DNA of 64,000 nt, taken from the NCBI GenBank assembly GCA_963989385.1, contig OZ022506.1:61453434-61517433 (forward strand). The letters run 5' to 3'. A model generated the notes under the pieces. It searched no databases. It saw nothing but the letters and a program-made list of their open reading frames with translations, and was not told where the DNA came from. The position numbers and the translations under genes were made by a program. Source of the stretch: Ctena decussata. Lineage: Eukaryota; Mollusca; Bivalvia; Lucinida; Lucinidae. This document shows, in pieces, positions 37,501-52,500 of this stretch. Positions within the stretch are counted from its first letter, which is position 1, and every line of letters begins with the position of its first letter.

Positions 37501-40500
37501 TACAATGAGAAAATGCACTTAAGTTTCACAGTGATACGAGTTAAAGTGTTAGATTTTGTCACAGCGCCAACATATATATTTTTCAGAACACATCATACTG
37601 GATAGAAGAACTCTCGCGACAGATTAAAGACGCTTCACCAATAACAGTGTACAGTCCGTTCCAACACGATTTGCATTGTCGATACTCCTGGCAAATCTGC
37701 TTGGACCCACATGCTTTTTGTGCATAGACAATTTCATTCTGATGTAAATCATACCAGTCTTGTGCTGACATATAACATAAACCATTAACGCTAACTGAGC
37801 CCGTCTCATCCTAAGTCGTCCAGCTCAAACTACAGACTGATTTGATTAAAATCGTATCTTCTTCATAAATAATTATATTAAGAAATAGATACGCTCTAGC
37901 AATGAATTGCGAAGTTACAATTCACTGTTTGGAGGTCAGTTGTAAAGCAGATAATATCACGAGAGCGGAGCGCGAGTGCTATATCTACTTACAACTGATC
38001 GAAAAGCAGTGAATTATTACTCAACAATTCTATTCTAGATCTGAACTATTTCGATTCTTACACTCAAAAACGAGGAAAAAGTATTCCTTTCATTCAAAAT
38101 CTCCCAACCTTCCTGCCAGCGTCATCATGTCCCCGCTAATATCCTTAACTGTATGTAAGTAATTGTACGTTTTATGGCGAGTTCAGAAAGAAAAAGAGAC
38201 GTTACACAGTCTAACGTCTCAAAACGTCTCAAAATATGTCAATAGTTGCCAGTGACGTCAGAAATTAGACTAACGCGCTCAGAAACAGTGACTTGTAGTA
38301 AAATAAAATACTAAAACTTTCCATTACTTCTATATGCGCACTGTGTCAGAATTAAAATTGAGTAGGACGGTGTAAGTCTTCGTACACACAGTATCATAAT
38401 CAAAGGATTGGCTGTTTCGTAACTACGAAATGACTTTCTTGCGAGTGCAAAGCCCATAGTTCTTGGTATATGTCGACATGAAAAGTTGATCGAGACAAAG
38501 TAATGACTCATATTTAAAGTTCGCTAAAAGACACGCCTTTTGGTTATAAATTATATAAATATCTTAACGGGCCGATAAAACAATTGAGCAAATATCTATA
38601 CGAGAAAATGAGTGTTTTTTGTTTTGTACGATCATCATAGTTTCATGACGTCGTAAAAATAGTTTTGCTCTCAGAAGAAAGTTATACGGAACCCCGGAAG
38701 GGACACGTGCAATGTTTTTATTAACTCGTGGCCACGACTTATTAAGTCGTGGCCACGACTTAGTAAGTCGTGGTAACGAGTTATTATGTCGTTCCCACGA
38801 CTTACTAAGTCGTGGCCACGACTTATTATGTCGTTCCCACGACTTACTAAGTCGTGACCACGAGTTAATACTGCCCTCCTATTGGCCAAACTAACTCGTG
38901 GCCACGAGTTAATAAATCGCTCTGATTGGATCAATCGGGTCTGGTGTACTGTTGATAAAATCCTTTACCATGTTTTCAGATTAATCTGAATATATATTGT
39001 AACTAAAACCGAGATACCAGAGTACTTGCATATTATGCAGACTTGAAAGTGATGCGAACCTGGGTTCCGTCAGTTTCACACGCGGAACAGCATCTACTGA
39101 TATTATCTAGCGGAGACACGTGTATAAATAAGGACGGATTTTGAGGATATTTATTATACTCCTGAGCAACAGACGTTGCGAATATCCATTAGAACTTCGT
39201 CAACAAGGTAGCTCTAGTGAGGGATCACGACATGTTTTTTTCCCCTGAGAATTAAGAAACATTATCCCAAAAGTGTCCCCAACTATCCAACATATCTGGA
39301 CCCCTGCTTTAGCAACTGCATATTGAAATGATATAAAAGCCATAATTTCTACAAAGTTCACTTTAAAACATTCCGTAGATTTTACGGTAGAATACTTGGC
39401 AACCAGCTGCCAGTCCTTTTCCCGTTATTTTTACGGGCGCCCGTAAACATTGGCGGAATCATCACGCAGAATAGGGTAGAATAAGAGAGGTTTTGGTTTG
39501 GTCATATAGCCCTTCAACACTATAACGGTCAGTTAACATAACTCTACCATATCGAAACTTTTATGGATGAAACCGGTTTAACCATGCCAAGTCTGTACAA
39601 GTCGGATCTTGACATGTTGCAGAGCTATGAATGATAACTGGTGGTGGTGAAATGAAATACTGATGATAGTAACCACAAGTATCAGCTTTTACAAAAAAGC
39701 TTTGGTCTACGCTTAGCACACGATAACTTGTGTAGTCATTGGATTGGAACCTTGGTCAAATCACGCCTCTACCAAACCAAAGTCATTCTTCACCTCGGTC
39801 TTATCGCACATTCTCGGTTTAAATCTAGTAGATTTCTGTTTGGCATTTCTAAGCTCATGTTGGCATGTAATCATCCTAATTCAATTAACTGGCACGTTTG
39901 GTCACCTTAGAAATCTAAGGCATTTAGTGATACTACTAGACCGTCTCAATGTCGATCCTTTTCTGGCATTTGCGGACCTGATCAAACCTGCGCAAAATAT
40001 CATTGATAATCAGTCAATAGAAAATAACATTCAACCATTCATGACCTTTCCTAAAATGCTTCTGGAGCAAAATCAATTACGATGATTTCTACGCCCAAAG
40101 GCGTAGACAATAGAATATATCATTTCGATTTAAGACAGAAACTGTTCGAATATTCGCACATGTGAAGCTGCGATGTAAGTTTATACTGACGGAAAGATGC
40201 TTTATACCGTATCTGTCCCAAGTATTCCAACAACGCAATCCTTCAGCAGTAGAGTCTTAAACATAAACCAACATTTTAAGCAAAGTGTTAAAAATGATCG
40301 CAGGTATTGCATGCATCGACCCGACATGTCCGCATAGACCAGCTGATTAAGGCCACAGCTTGCCAAAATATTGATGTCGGAGTAACCGGGGTAGCTAAGC
40401 CATAAAAACTGGCAGAGCACAACAACTTAGCACTGTTGCAGAACCGATCAGACAGCTCCAGAAGAGCATTCTGATCAGAATCTATGATGCTAGCCTGGAT

Positions 40501-43500
40501 TGTAACGTCCTATTATCATGCGACACAATGAAAGATTTTTAAAATTTCTTTCAGCGTGGCACAGTCTACCGGCAGATATTGCAGATTATTGACTCCTTGA
40601 TAGAGCTGTTCGGTCAATCTCTGCAATGTCAGCTCAGGCATCAGTGTCCAAATATTCGAGGTAAATACTTAACACTGTACGACCATTGTCAAACATCAGA
40701 CCACTTTACCCGGTAGCAGCTCAACAGGGGCGAAAGGTCAGTCTGCATAAACCGTCTGAGAACCCAAGACAGTCCCGTTGTCATAATAATAATACTTGTA
40801 GAAGTAGTAAAACATCGCAGATGGCAACCTTGCCACTTATTTAGGACAAAGACACCACAGGCATTTAGTGAAACTTCATGGTGGAGTCAGTCGACAAACA
40901 CTGGACACCCCGATCATACTGCTCCCGGAGAAGAGAAGCATGACGAGGATGTGCACTGCCTGCTCAGCCATTAGCGTGAGCTGATGCAAAGTCAGCACAA
41001 TTACAAAAAAAAATCAAGAGGAAGACTCAGCCAGTTAGCCAACACTGCAGAATCCGATCAGACTACTCCACTTGGCCAGTCCAGCTAGGGGTCCACAGAT
41101 TAGCGCCTTAACAGCGACATACGAAGTCTGGTAAGGGATTTTATCAATAAAACAGGACCAATCAGAGCGCTTTATTAACTCGTGGCCACGAGTTAATTTG
41201 ACCAATTGGAGGGCAGTATTAACTCGTGGTAACGACTTAATAAGTCGTGGGAACGACTTAGTAAGTCGAGGGAACGACATAATGCGTCGTGGTAACGACA
41301 TAATAACTCGTGGTAACGACATAATAAGTCAAGGGAACGAGATAGTATGTCGTGGTAACGAAATGTTAAGTCGAGGGAACGACATAATAAGCCGTGGGAA
41401 CGACTTAATAAGTCGTGGCTACGACTTAGAAAAATATTGCACATTCCGTAAAGTTAATACGGGACAGCTAGATCAGCAGGCTTGCGCTTAACCCGTCGAG
41501 CTTCCGGGGCTCCCCTTTTTGCACATGCATGTATAGCTCAGCACAAGGTTATTGCAAAGAATCCGACAAGAAGGCAAGCGTTTTTATGTTAATGCAACTA
41601 CGAGTAAAGACTGTAAATTTCATATCAATCTAAGCATAGTTTGGTCAGATTTCAATTTTTTGTAAATGTGGTGATTTAGGAGAGCAACTTATGGAAAAGG
41701 ATTTGTGGATGACTCATTATCATAAACTGCATTAAAAGTACATGCAAAATAAATAAGGTTGAATAACATTCCTAGATTTTGGAAATATTAAGCACATTCA
41801 CGAATTTTCGGATTTTGAATATGTGGCGAGGGTGTAGGTAGCAGCATGGTTACTGCCATTTAAGTGTGCCATGTTTAAAACTGTATGGGCTGTCAAGAAT
41901 ACTTTGACTTTATCAATTTCTGATCCCGGCATTGCCTATAGGAGCCCAGGTAGCTCAGCGGGTTAAATTCTGGCCTACTGATATAGCAGATCCGGATTCG
42001 AGCCCTGCTTGAGGCGAGAATCTTTCCTACCGTAAAGTTGTAAACGAGGTTCTGTTGCATACAGCCATTCATCATCACACGCCCATCGCCCTGATCTGAC
42101 TGAAATACAGTTGAAAAGGACGTAAAATTGCAACTTATCCATCCATCCAAGCAGCCATCCATCCATCATTGCCTATCTTTTTACACTGTAAAACATTTCC
42201 GTAGATTCAACTGTAGAATACATGACAAGTTGGCAACCAGCTGCCAGTCCATTATTTTTACGGACGTCTGCCTGTAAAACATTTGTTTGAAGTCTCGATA
42301 TGGTAGAGTTATGTTAACTGACCGTTATAGTGTTGAAGGGCTATATGACCAAACCAAAACCTCTCTTATTCTACCCAATTCTGCGTGATGATTCCGCCAA
42401 TGTTTACGGGCGCCCGTAAAAATAACGGGTATAGGACTGGCAGCTGGTTGCAAGGTACTCTACCGTAAAATCTACGTATTTTTTTTGTAAAGTGTACTTT
42501 GTACAAATTATGGCTTTAATATCATTCCAATATACAGTTGCTAAAGCAGGGGTCCAGATATGTTGGATGGTTGGATGGGGATACTTTTGGGATAATGTTT
42601 CTTAATTCTCAGGAAATAAAAAAAAGTCGTGATTCCTCACTAGAGCTGCCTTGTTGACGAAGTTCTAATGGATACTCGCAATATCTGTTGCTTAGGAGTA
42701 TAATAAATATCCTCAAAATCCGTCCTTATTTAAACAAGTGTCTCCGCTAGATAAAATCAGTAGATACTGTTCCGCGTATGAAACTGATGGAACCCAGGTC
42801 CGCATCACTTTCAAGTCCGCATAGTATGCAAGTTCTCTGGTATCTCTGTTTTTAGTTACACCATATATTCAGATTAATCTGAAAACATGGTAAAGGATTT
42901 TATCAACAGTACATCAGACCCCACTGATCCAATCGGAGCGATTTATTAACTCATGGCCACGAGTTAATTTGGCCACTAGGAGGGCAGTATTAACTCGTGG
43001 CCACGACTTATTATGTCGTTTCCACGACTTCCTAAGTCGTTATTATGTCGTTATTATTATGTCGTTCCCACAACTTACTAAGTCGTGACCACGACTTACT
43101 GGGAACGACATAATAAGTCGTGGCCACGACTATGTAAGTCGTGGGAACGACATAATAACTCGTTACCACGACTTAGTAAGTCGTGGGAACGACATAATAA
43201 GTCGTGGCCACGACTTAGTAAGTCGTGGGAACGACTTAATAAGTCGTGGCCACGAGTTAATAAAAAGATTGCACGTGTCCCTTTCGGGGTTCCGTAAGTT
43301 AAAGTCTGAAGATTTTTTTTATCATCTATTAGTCAATAAAAATACCGAATGTATTTATCTATTTCGCATAACTAAAATAGAAAAAAAACACACACACACT
43401 AATTAGACGCCGCACTCTGTGGCTTCTGATCGGTTTCTACTCTATTAGCCAAGACCTCTTTTAAGACACACTAAGCATTGAGACATTAAACGAAACGTTA

Positions 43501-46500
43501 CCTGCGTTTTTCAAAATGGTAGATGGTCTGTATGCCGTTGACGTAGTCTCGTACCAGTCATTGACTTCTAACGAATCATGTATTGCAACGGTTGTTGATT
43601 CTTTGCCCGTTGATCTACCGAATGTCGATGAATGAATAGACAGTGTAGTTTTTAAAGACAAAACTGGCAGTGTATTTGAAGTAGCATGCGGTGAGGAACT
43701 TTGAGGTAGTGGTAATACTGCTACAAGCGGCTTTGGCTTGGCTGTTGATGATATCGTTGACGCCGCTTTAGAACCTATTACGCTTGATGCTAGATTAAAT
43801 GTGACATTAGTGTTCAAAACATTTAGCTCGTTGATATCCGGGTGGCTGGCACTACTGTCGAAACAAGTAACTTTCAAAGTGTAGACAAAGCCAAATATGA
43901 GCTTCATGGAAGTTGTTTGAACATTTCTCTCTGAAGAAAACATATTACTTACCCATAACATACAGTGTCAAAAGATTTCTTACTGAAGGTGCATGTGTAC
44001 AGCTCGATGATTTAACATCGTTTGTCAAAGGCAGTCAGTTTTTGACAATGTCTGCTTTCCCTGTGAAGAAAAACTTCTCCCTTTAAGCATATTGTCCTTA
44101 AAATGATTTAAAAGTATATAACAGTTTACCTAGCAAAGGCCAGTCTAACAAAAGACCTTACCAAAGTAACGTGATAATGTTCTCTGAGTTATTTATTTTA
44201 GTAACTTTCTAACTTTTTAAATTTTACCGACAGGCGATCATGCTCGTGTTTCTTACCGACATCTACCCAGAATGGATGTTGATGGTTCTCACACTCGATT
44301 CGACACCCGAATCTTAAACATACTTCGTTTTCGAATGCTATTTCGAAAACCGTCTGGTTAGTTACATTTGGTAGGACTTCAGCTTCTAGGAGTGGTAGGT
44401 TTTTATACTTTGGTTTCTGCAATAGAAATCATGCAATGTTAGCAGATATGCCTCCATGCTACCGGACATTGTCTGATAGAATATATTTTAGCCGAGACAC
44501 GACAAAACCAACAAAGTGGCATGTGCGCCCAGCGAAGATTCAGATCAGTCTGGGCATCAACCTAGTCTGATCAGAGTCTCCGTTGTGTACATAGAGCTAA
44601 GTTAAACCTTTAGCTACCATTTAGTTAAAACATATTTTATTACAAAAAGGGTAGATATACAATATCGTACAAGATACAATACCAATTAGGATAAGAATGC
44701 AAACTAGAAGCTTACTTACATGTAGTTCTTCTCCTTAATAGCCATTTAAGCGCTAAGCAAAGACTTTAAGAAGACTGGGAAATTATCCCGGCTAGTGTAA
44801 GTCTTTGCGTTGTGCAATTCCACATTGTTGTTTTTCTCGCGTCGCGGTTCATTCTTTGTGACTTCTTGTTTGTTTCGGTGAACGATATAACACCTACATC
44901 GGGTACCCTTATGACAAAAGTTATTTTCCTACAGGGAGCATTTTTATTCTTCAAGAGCAACTCTCAATTCAATGAGAAACAAAGAATTCTCGGCAGGAAG
45001 CAGCTACCTAAATATTTCTCATTCAACAAAACAACCGGATAGCCGTGAAAAGTCGTGTGTGACTTTTTATACGCTCTGTCTAAATATTTTATCGATTGGC
45101 GTTTCATTTTATAACATTGAAACAAAACCTGATGGTTATTTGAAATACCAAACCTAATCAATTACGGTAATATACTGTTTTTTTTTTTTTTAAATTGTTA
45201 TCCCTACTAAGGTTGTGTCAACAAGTGCATAAGCACTAAAATTACTTTATTTTTTTGGCAGACGCTGATTTCAAACGAATCAAGTAGAAAACATACATGT
45301 AATGCTAAAGGAGCAATGCAAAAATAGAACGTTTAGCGATTTTTTCCTTTTTTTCTGTGAATGAACAGGTAAGATTTGGTATAACATTTTCGCAAAGTTT
45401 AACGTATATTTCATGCACTAATAGCAATCAAACTTTTTTCTAGGCATTAATTCAATGTTCGTCAGTTCACTCGGGAGATGCGGAAAACCTTAGGCTTTCC
45501 CCTCGTTTCAACATCTACCTCGAGGCCTGTCAAACGTTAATGTATGGCAAACATGCTTGATCTCTGTAATTATGCACACATTTGAGCCGAGACACGAGAA
45601 AACCAACAAAGTGGCACGTGCGCCCAGCGAATACTCAGATCAGCCTGGGCAGCCGCCCAGTCTGATACGAGTCTTCGCTTTGCGCTTAAATGGTTGCTAT
45701 AGGACTAAGATAGCTCCATGCTGACAACATAACCTGTGATCAGACTGGGCGGATGCCCATACTGATCTGAGTCTTCGCTGGGCGCACATGCCACTGTGTT
45801 GGTTTTGTCGTGTCGCGCTCATTTTAAGAATCGTTTGTGGTTTCATTAGTAACACTGAACTGTTGAGAACTGTCATATTATTGTCCGTGCAGCAGAAACA
45901 CTTGCTTGACATTGGCAGCAAGCTGATACAAAAATCGACATCAAACGGTATGGAGAAGCTACTTACGGTTTCTTTCACATTGACTGTTAATGTCCCCACA
46001 AGTCCAGGCAAAGACGGATGAACTATATAAAATTGTAAATTTTCTGAATGGTCAGCTGGGAGGCACGCCTTTGTAAACAATTTTTTACCTGTCCAAAACA
46101 CAGAAATATAAACATACATATATAAGCAGCAAGGATAAAATGTGCTTATGGAATTATATTAAAACCAACACCGATGCGCGATTTTTTTTACAAGCAAACT
46201 CTGTATTTTAAATGTATGGCTAAATCTCGAACTGATAGAATCACATACTATTTAGGTAAATATACTATACGAGGGGTGTTCGAAAAGTTTTGCAAATGAC
46301 GTAATTTCTCGATAACCATCAAACAGACAGAACTTCTAATTGCAGAAACACATAAAATTATGATATGCGTTGAGAAGTCTGAAAAACCGGTGCATTTTTT
46401 TAAAAAGATTGCATTTGTATCTTCTTTGAAAGAGGTATACCCTAAAGACACTGCAAAATTTTACTTTAGTAGGCCGTAATTTATATATCAGCAGTCTTTG

Positions 46501-49500
46501 ATTTTTCTTTCTTTATCTTTGTTCATTAAAGACAATGCCCAGACAATGCTGTCCTGTAAATATCGCGGAAATTATTTTTTTATATAGGTTCCCTACTGGC
46601 CCGGAAATACGGATTATCCGTACTTTATGTTGTGGCAATTTCACACTTTCTACCCAAATTTGATGATTTTGTAATGAAAACAAGTGTATTAGCATTCAAA
46701 ATCTTGTTAGCAAGAGCATTTACATGGGTCAATGAAAACCTGTCAATAAATTCAAATTAATACCACAAACGAAGCGTCTGCAAGCTTTCAAAAATGACGT
46801 TGACGTAAATTTCAGTAACGTCATTAGAACTGCGCATTGCTTTGCAAGGAATAAATCGATAAAAGTTGCAACGCTTCTAACTTCTGTATGGATATTGTAG
46901 AAAACGATGGACAAGCAAATGACAAAAACTAATTTTGTATTTACAAGGATATTCGACTTGAATGCGTAACACTGAAAAGATTTTATATATAAAATTAGCC
47001 CAGTGGTATGACTGGGACCTATTAAAATGAGTTGTAACTCAATAAGGAAAAGTGTCTTTGTATAGTGTTTGGTATCATCTTAAAGCCAAAATGCAGTGCT
47101 TTTAGTAAATGCAAAGCAGTTGTACCCAGCTTGTCCCTAAACAAAGTCATGAGGCCATTTGCAAATCTTTTCGAACACCCCTTGTATATATTTTCATATA
47201 GATACGTTAGGCATATAAATGAAACATAAAAAAGCTTTCATTCAGATATGCGCATATATGAATAAATAGAATACATGTACGTGTATAGACTAATACTTAT
47301 GCACTTAACTAATTTACTTATACACGGAAAGTATTTGACCCTGACACACATTCCAGACAGGCAAATAAATAAAATAAAAATTGACGCACATACATACAAC
47401 AAAATAGCTGCAGTTAGACCAACGTCTAGAAAGACAAGTAAAGTAGGGATTGACTAGCATACTTACCGTCAAATTTGAAGAAGACTGATGAGGATTGCAT
47501 TACAATTTGAAGAATAGCAAAATGTTCTTCCGTTTTTGGAACAAACACAAGGCTTCCGATGGCTTTGTTGCTGTTAATGTTTCTAACGGCATCAAGATTT
47601 GAAAAAGTAGCTGAAACGGAAATAGGACTAAGATAATGATTTAGACAACTTTCAGAAATATTAACTTAACAAAGACATGCCGCATTAATTCCCATTAAAT
47701 TCCCAGCTGCAATATTAAAACAAGACCGTATGAATGTTGATGCAACATGCCACTTTTTTATTGTTTATTTATTTATCTATTTTTATTTTTGCAATTATAA
47801 TTATTATAATAATAATTAAACGCTTGGTCCGCGCATTACGAAAGGTCAGGCGGAAGATCCGGTTTGCGATTAAGTGAAATATTCTTGAAAGGACCAAAAT
47901 AATAATTATAATACTTATAATATTAACAATAACAATTTGACTTTAATGCCGCTTTCTAAATTGGTTTCCCTTAAATATAAAGCTTAGCAGATGTAAATAC
48001 ATGTATTTGTCGAAAGTGTATGGTCTCGATGTTTGCAAAATAATTTGCATTTTAATCTATATATAAAGTAAAAAAATATGTAATGATCCAGAAAAAATAC
48101 AATCAAAATCAACATCCCATATATTACTTGCAAAACCAAAGAAGCACCCACACAAATTGACAAAACTTCACGATATACAGGCACGAAAACCGACTGAACC
48201 GCTCTTTCCCAAACAGGAGGTCATTCAACTACCCTAACGGAAACAAGCAACAACATGTACATGTATCTTTCTCTATTTTCTATTTTATAGTTCAAAACAA
48301 GACAGAAAGTAGAATGGGCAGCTATTAAGATCATCATACTGCCATAGAGACCAAATACGAGCGGAAATTATAACATTGGGGAGCCACAACAGAGATACTG
48401 CCTTAGAACGGTCAGAAATAGATTACTGGGGGCGGGGCTTAAACTAGTTTTACTGGATCCAAACCTCTTCCTTAGCTACTGTAAACAGATCCGAAAAAAA
48501 TCATTCCGATCAACACTAGTTTTTTTCTCAATTAAAACTCTGAGTCAACATACAAATCGGCTCTGACAGGCCCGGCTAGTTCAGTACAAATTTAAGACAT
48601 CAGGTCATAGTCACCTTGTACTTTAGGATCAAAATGGTTTCTCGATATGGTACCGGCAGCCTTTATTTAGTGGTTTTGCTGTTATTTTTATTTTCTACTT
48701 ATTTTTTTACGAGTATTTAATGCAGCAACATGACTACACGTAGATCTCTTACTAGACCGAATTTGTTGAGACATATAAACCTCGTAAGATATTGTAGAAG
48801 CCTTAGGACTGTCTCAATTCCACAACTGGTATATTCAAAGACATGCTGTTTATTATAACCGTTACACTATCATACTTTTTTGATAAAATGTTCTTGATTT
48901 ATAGTGCTTGACGCCAAGACAATGTTTGATTAAACATTCATGATACACTGTGTTGCTTTTTTGTTCAAATCTTTATTCATTTCTTTTTAAAGGAAATGTT
49001 TGATCAATATTAATGACACATTGCGAAATGTTTAGCATCACACTTGGTGGATGCACCATTTTTCACAAAAAAGGTTAAAATGCTTAAAATATTATAATTA
49101 AGACTACATGTAACTTTAAAGAAAGTGTTCGTGGAAATATCAGATTAAAGAAAGAGGTTTTTAGTATAAAGACTAAACTTCTGTTTTTAAAACACTCATT
49201 GCGAGAAACTTCCTGTTTATCACTGGTTTTGCAGGTGCAAGTCGTAAATTGCATCCTTATCAGCCACTTGTCAAGAAATATTTTGGGAAAAAATGGACCG
49301 GTTCTACCGCCATCCAATGTTTGTTATTTTATTTGAATATTATTTAGTTCGGGTGTTACGCTACATAAAAATTTGAATACACATAAATTAACCCGTATTT
49401 GAACAATTAAATAAATTGGTAAGTCAATTAATATGGGCTTTAAAGGAACAACAACATTTAAAATTGTAAAATGTTTACCAAGAAATTGGCTTGGTAATTG

Positions 49501-52500
49501 AAGAGTTTTCTTTATTTATTGTAGTTTCAAAGTAGTTCTTATATATTAAGTGTTAAATGAATCATCTTGTGCTTGCCTTATAGTGAAAGCTTTTGTAATG
49601 ACTTCATCTAATGTAATGATTGTCCAGAAGAAACGTTGGAGCCCCATAAACCTTTTGAAAAAAAAATCTATAACCTCTACATTTTGTGTTCTTAAGATAT
49701 GAAGAGAGTAATTCTATCATTACAGACGAGGTAAATCCTTCTCATTTAAAAAGTATTTACGTTTAATCAATAAGCTTTTCGTTGATCAAACTTACGATGA
49801 AATGAACAGTAATACAATATCTGGTTTGTAGGCTTCAACAACCATATTGCGCTCAACGCGAAGCAACATCTATTTCCTGGAGCCCCTAGAGTTCAGCAGG
49901 CTAAGCTGCACCAGTGAAGATTCGAAGCCTTTAAACTAGGTGACGCGAGGCAAAATAAAGCTGCACATCTATTATATATATTGACACCATTTATAATAGT
50001 ATATAACATGCACTTGGTTGTTGCCAAGCATTTGCAGCACATTTGTATGCAACATCTGGAGGTAGCATGTACATTACTTGTTCAAGATTTATCATAGATT
50101 AGCAGGGAAAATTGTCAGTGCAAATACCTGACGACTGTTATAGCGTTCAATAAGCCAGTGTTTGAAAAGAAAATCACAGAAAGTTATGGCACAAAAGACC
50201 GGTCATCTCTCTCTCTCTCTCTCTCTCTCTTTGATAAAAAAACAATATTTTCTTTTTCATTTTTTCTACAAAAATGTGTTTCGTTGGAGATGGCTGTTCC
50301 CATGGCTGCCGCTGTTCATGTCTTTGGTGGTCCCTAATGCAGTGTTGTCTTTTTTCCGCATGGTGTATTGGGTGGGATCTGGGATTGAATTGTGTCAGTT
50401 CCTGAAAACTTTCCTACTAAAGAGGCCTATCGGAAAAGTTCGTTGACACGGCTTGTTTCAATTCTTTCTTTAATACTTTTCAGACAAGTTTAACATATTA
50501 CAACAGTGTAACGCCAGAGTGAATCAAATATAAAGCCGACACTGTTCTCTGCCACATATACACATAGTAACTGTTGCTATGACAACACAGGGTAGAGGTA
50601 ACTGGGACACGTAAAAATTTCTTCAAATATCAAATTTTATTTATTTACATGTATATCAATATTATCATTTCTAAGCTGACAAAAAAATAAAAATATATTA
50701 TCTAATATAGGTGCCAGATGAATATTGAAATGCTTAGCGCTGTAGTGATTCTAATATGAAATTAATGAGATAGTATTTTGTTGTGAGATACACTGAATGA
50801 AAAGTCTGAAAAAAACTGATGTTAGGGTTTGGGCGGAGCCGTACGTTCTCATAAAATTTTCCATCGTGGTTGAAAGAATTCCAGGAGGGCCAAATATTGT
50901 AGACTCAAGTTGTTGTCGTCTCAGTGTTTCAAGGTTGTTCCATTATATGTGGCATAAGCGTTTTAGTAAAGGTTAAGGTTTGAAAAATACTGAAAGATTT
51001 TGAGACAGTGCTCCAGATAAGAATGGGTAAATTGGATAATTTAGGGATCATTTTTCTCAAATTTTGTGATCCCTCACTAGAAACGTATTGGCAAAAAGAT
51101 CTTAATTGTGGATCACAATATATATTTTCATTGAGAAATAAGAAAAAAAGTGTCTGAATTAACCCTGTTACCCTTTCTTATCTGTAGCTCTGCTCAGATC
51201 CACTTTAACTGATGATAGGCTTTGAAATCAGTGAGAGAGGTGACTGGTACCGACTGTCGTTCTGCAGTTACCATACTGCAGTAATGTTTGAACTAAGAGG
51301 ACAACAGTGCAGTTCATGTATATTTTCAAGGTGGATGTCCAGACATTATTAATGTATTCGGTGTGGCAGCGGAACTTTTAGATAATAGAATATACAGATA
51401 CCTACAGAAAGGGTAACACCTCAATTTTGTTCAGGGACGTGAAAATAAACGTATTAGCTGTTCCGCCTGTCCTCGACCTGTTTTTGTGCACCCCTCCGCC
51501 ATTAAATGGCGACCGGCATATAGATTTTACCCTGTCCGTGTGTGTGTGTGTGTGTTCCAGAATCGTGTCCGGGCCATAACTTTGTCCTGCATAGTGAGAT
51601 TTAAAATTATTTGGTCCAAATGATTAGCATGACAAGATGACGTGTCGCGTGCAAGAATCATGTCGATAGCTTGAAGGTCAAGGGCATACTTTGCCTTAAA
51701 GTTTGTGCTTAGGCTATAGTAATAAAATGTTCGTGTCGGGACCATAACTCTGTCCTGTATGGTGGGATTTCAAAATTATTTGGCATAAATGATCATCATG
51801 ACACGACGATGTCGCTTGCAAGAACCATGTCACTAGCTTGAAGTTAAAAGTCACACTGGGCACGTAAACTTTGTGCATATGCTTCAAGGAAACTTCATGT
51901 CTGGCCCTTAACTTTGTCCTGCATGGTGGGATTTCAGAATTATTTTGCATGAATAATGATGACAAGATCATATGTAATGTGCAAGTATCCTGTTGCTAGC
52001 TTAAAGGTCAAGGCCACAACCTGCACTTAAACTCTGTGCACAGGCTTCATTGAATCTTGTTCATGGCTGGCTAGTAACTGTGTCCTGCATGCTGGGATTT
52101 CAAAATGATTTGGCGTAAATGATCCGCATGACAAGACAATGTGTCGTGTGCAGAAACCATGTCGCCAACTTAAAGGTGAAGGTCAAACTGGGTATGTAAA
52201 CTTTGTGCATAGGCTTTTGTGAGACATGTTTATGTCTGGCCCATACTTTTGTGCTGCATGAAGGAATTTCAAAATTTTGTGGACTAAATTATTATCATGA
52301 TTGGACAATGCGTCGTGCGCAAGAACCATGCCGCGAGCTCACAGATCACAGTTCGCATTTGAACTTTGTGCATAGGTTACAGTGAAACATATTCGTGTCT
52401 GGCCAATAACTTTGTCCTTCATGGTGGGACATCTAAACTATTTGGCAAGACGAATTGCTGCTTGCAAGTATCAAGTCACAGCTTAAAGGTCAAGGTCACA

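Larger units (their letters stand above)
38685..43296. mobile_element. 4.6-kb DNA transposon with ~0.9-1 kb inverted arms made partly of short palindromes
   Basis: Left terminus TACGGAACCCCGGAAGGGAC and right terminus GTCCCTTTCGGGGTTCCGTA are flanked by AGTTA (38680-38684 and 43297-43301). Arms extend to about 39558 and back to about 42290, and share CCAGCTGCCAGTCC, ACGGGCGCCCGTAAA and CAACACTATAACGGTCAGTT. Just inside each end is an array of palindromes of the form AAGTCGTGGCCACGACTT. The interior holds a third copy of the terminal array (41130-41450) and a SINE; I see no intact transposase. It is inside the intron between exons 6 and 5, 205 bases from exon 5. Confidence 0.85.

Noticed and set aside
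38671..38934. Open frames encoding repeated SRGHDLVSRGNDII peptides on both strands (also at 41.2-41.45 and 43.1 kb)
   Set aside because: Produced by the palindromic array; similar peptides appear on both strands and there is no start context or other protein feature.
45697..45830. Peptides such as RRLRSAWASAQSD in several frames at MITE copies
   Set aside because: Translation of the palindromic MITE; it appears in inverted copies and joins unrelated flanks.
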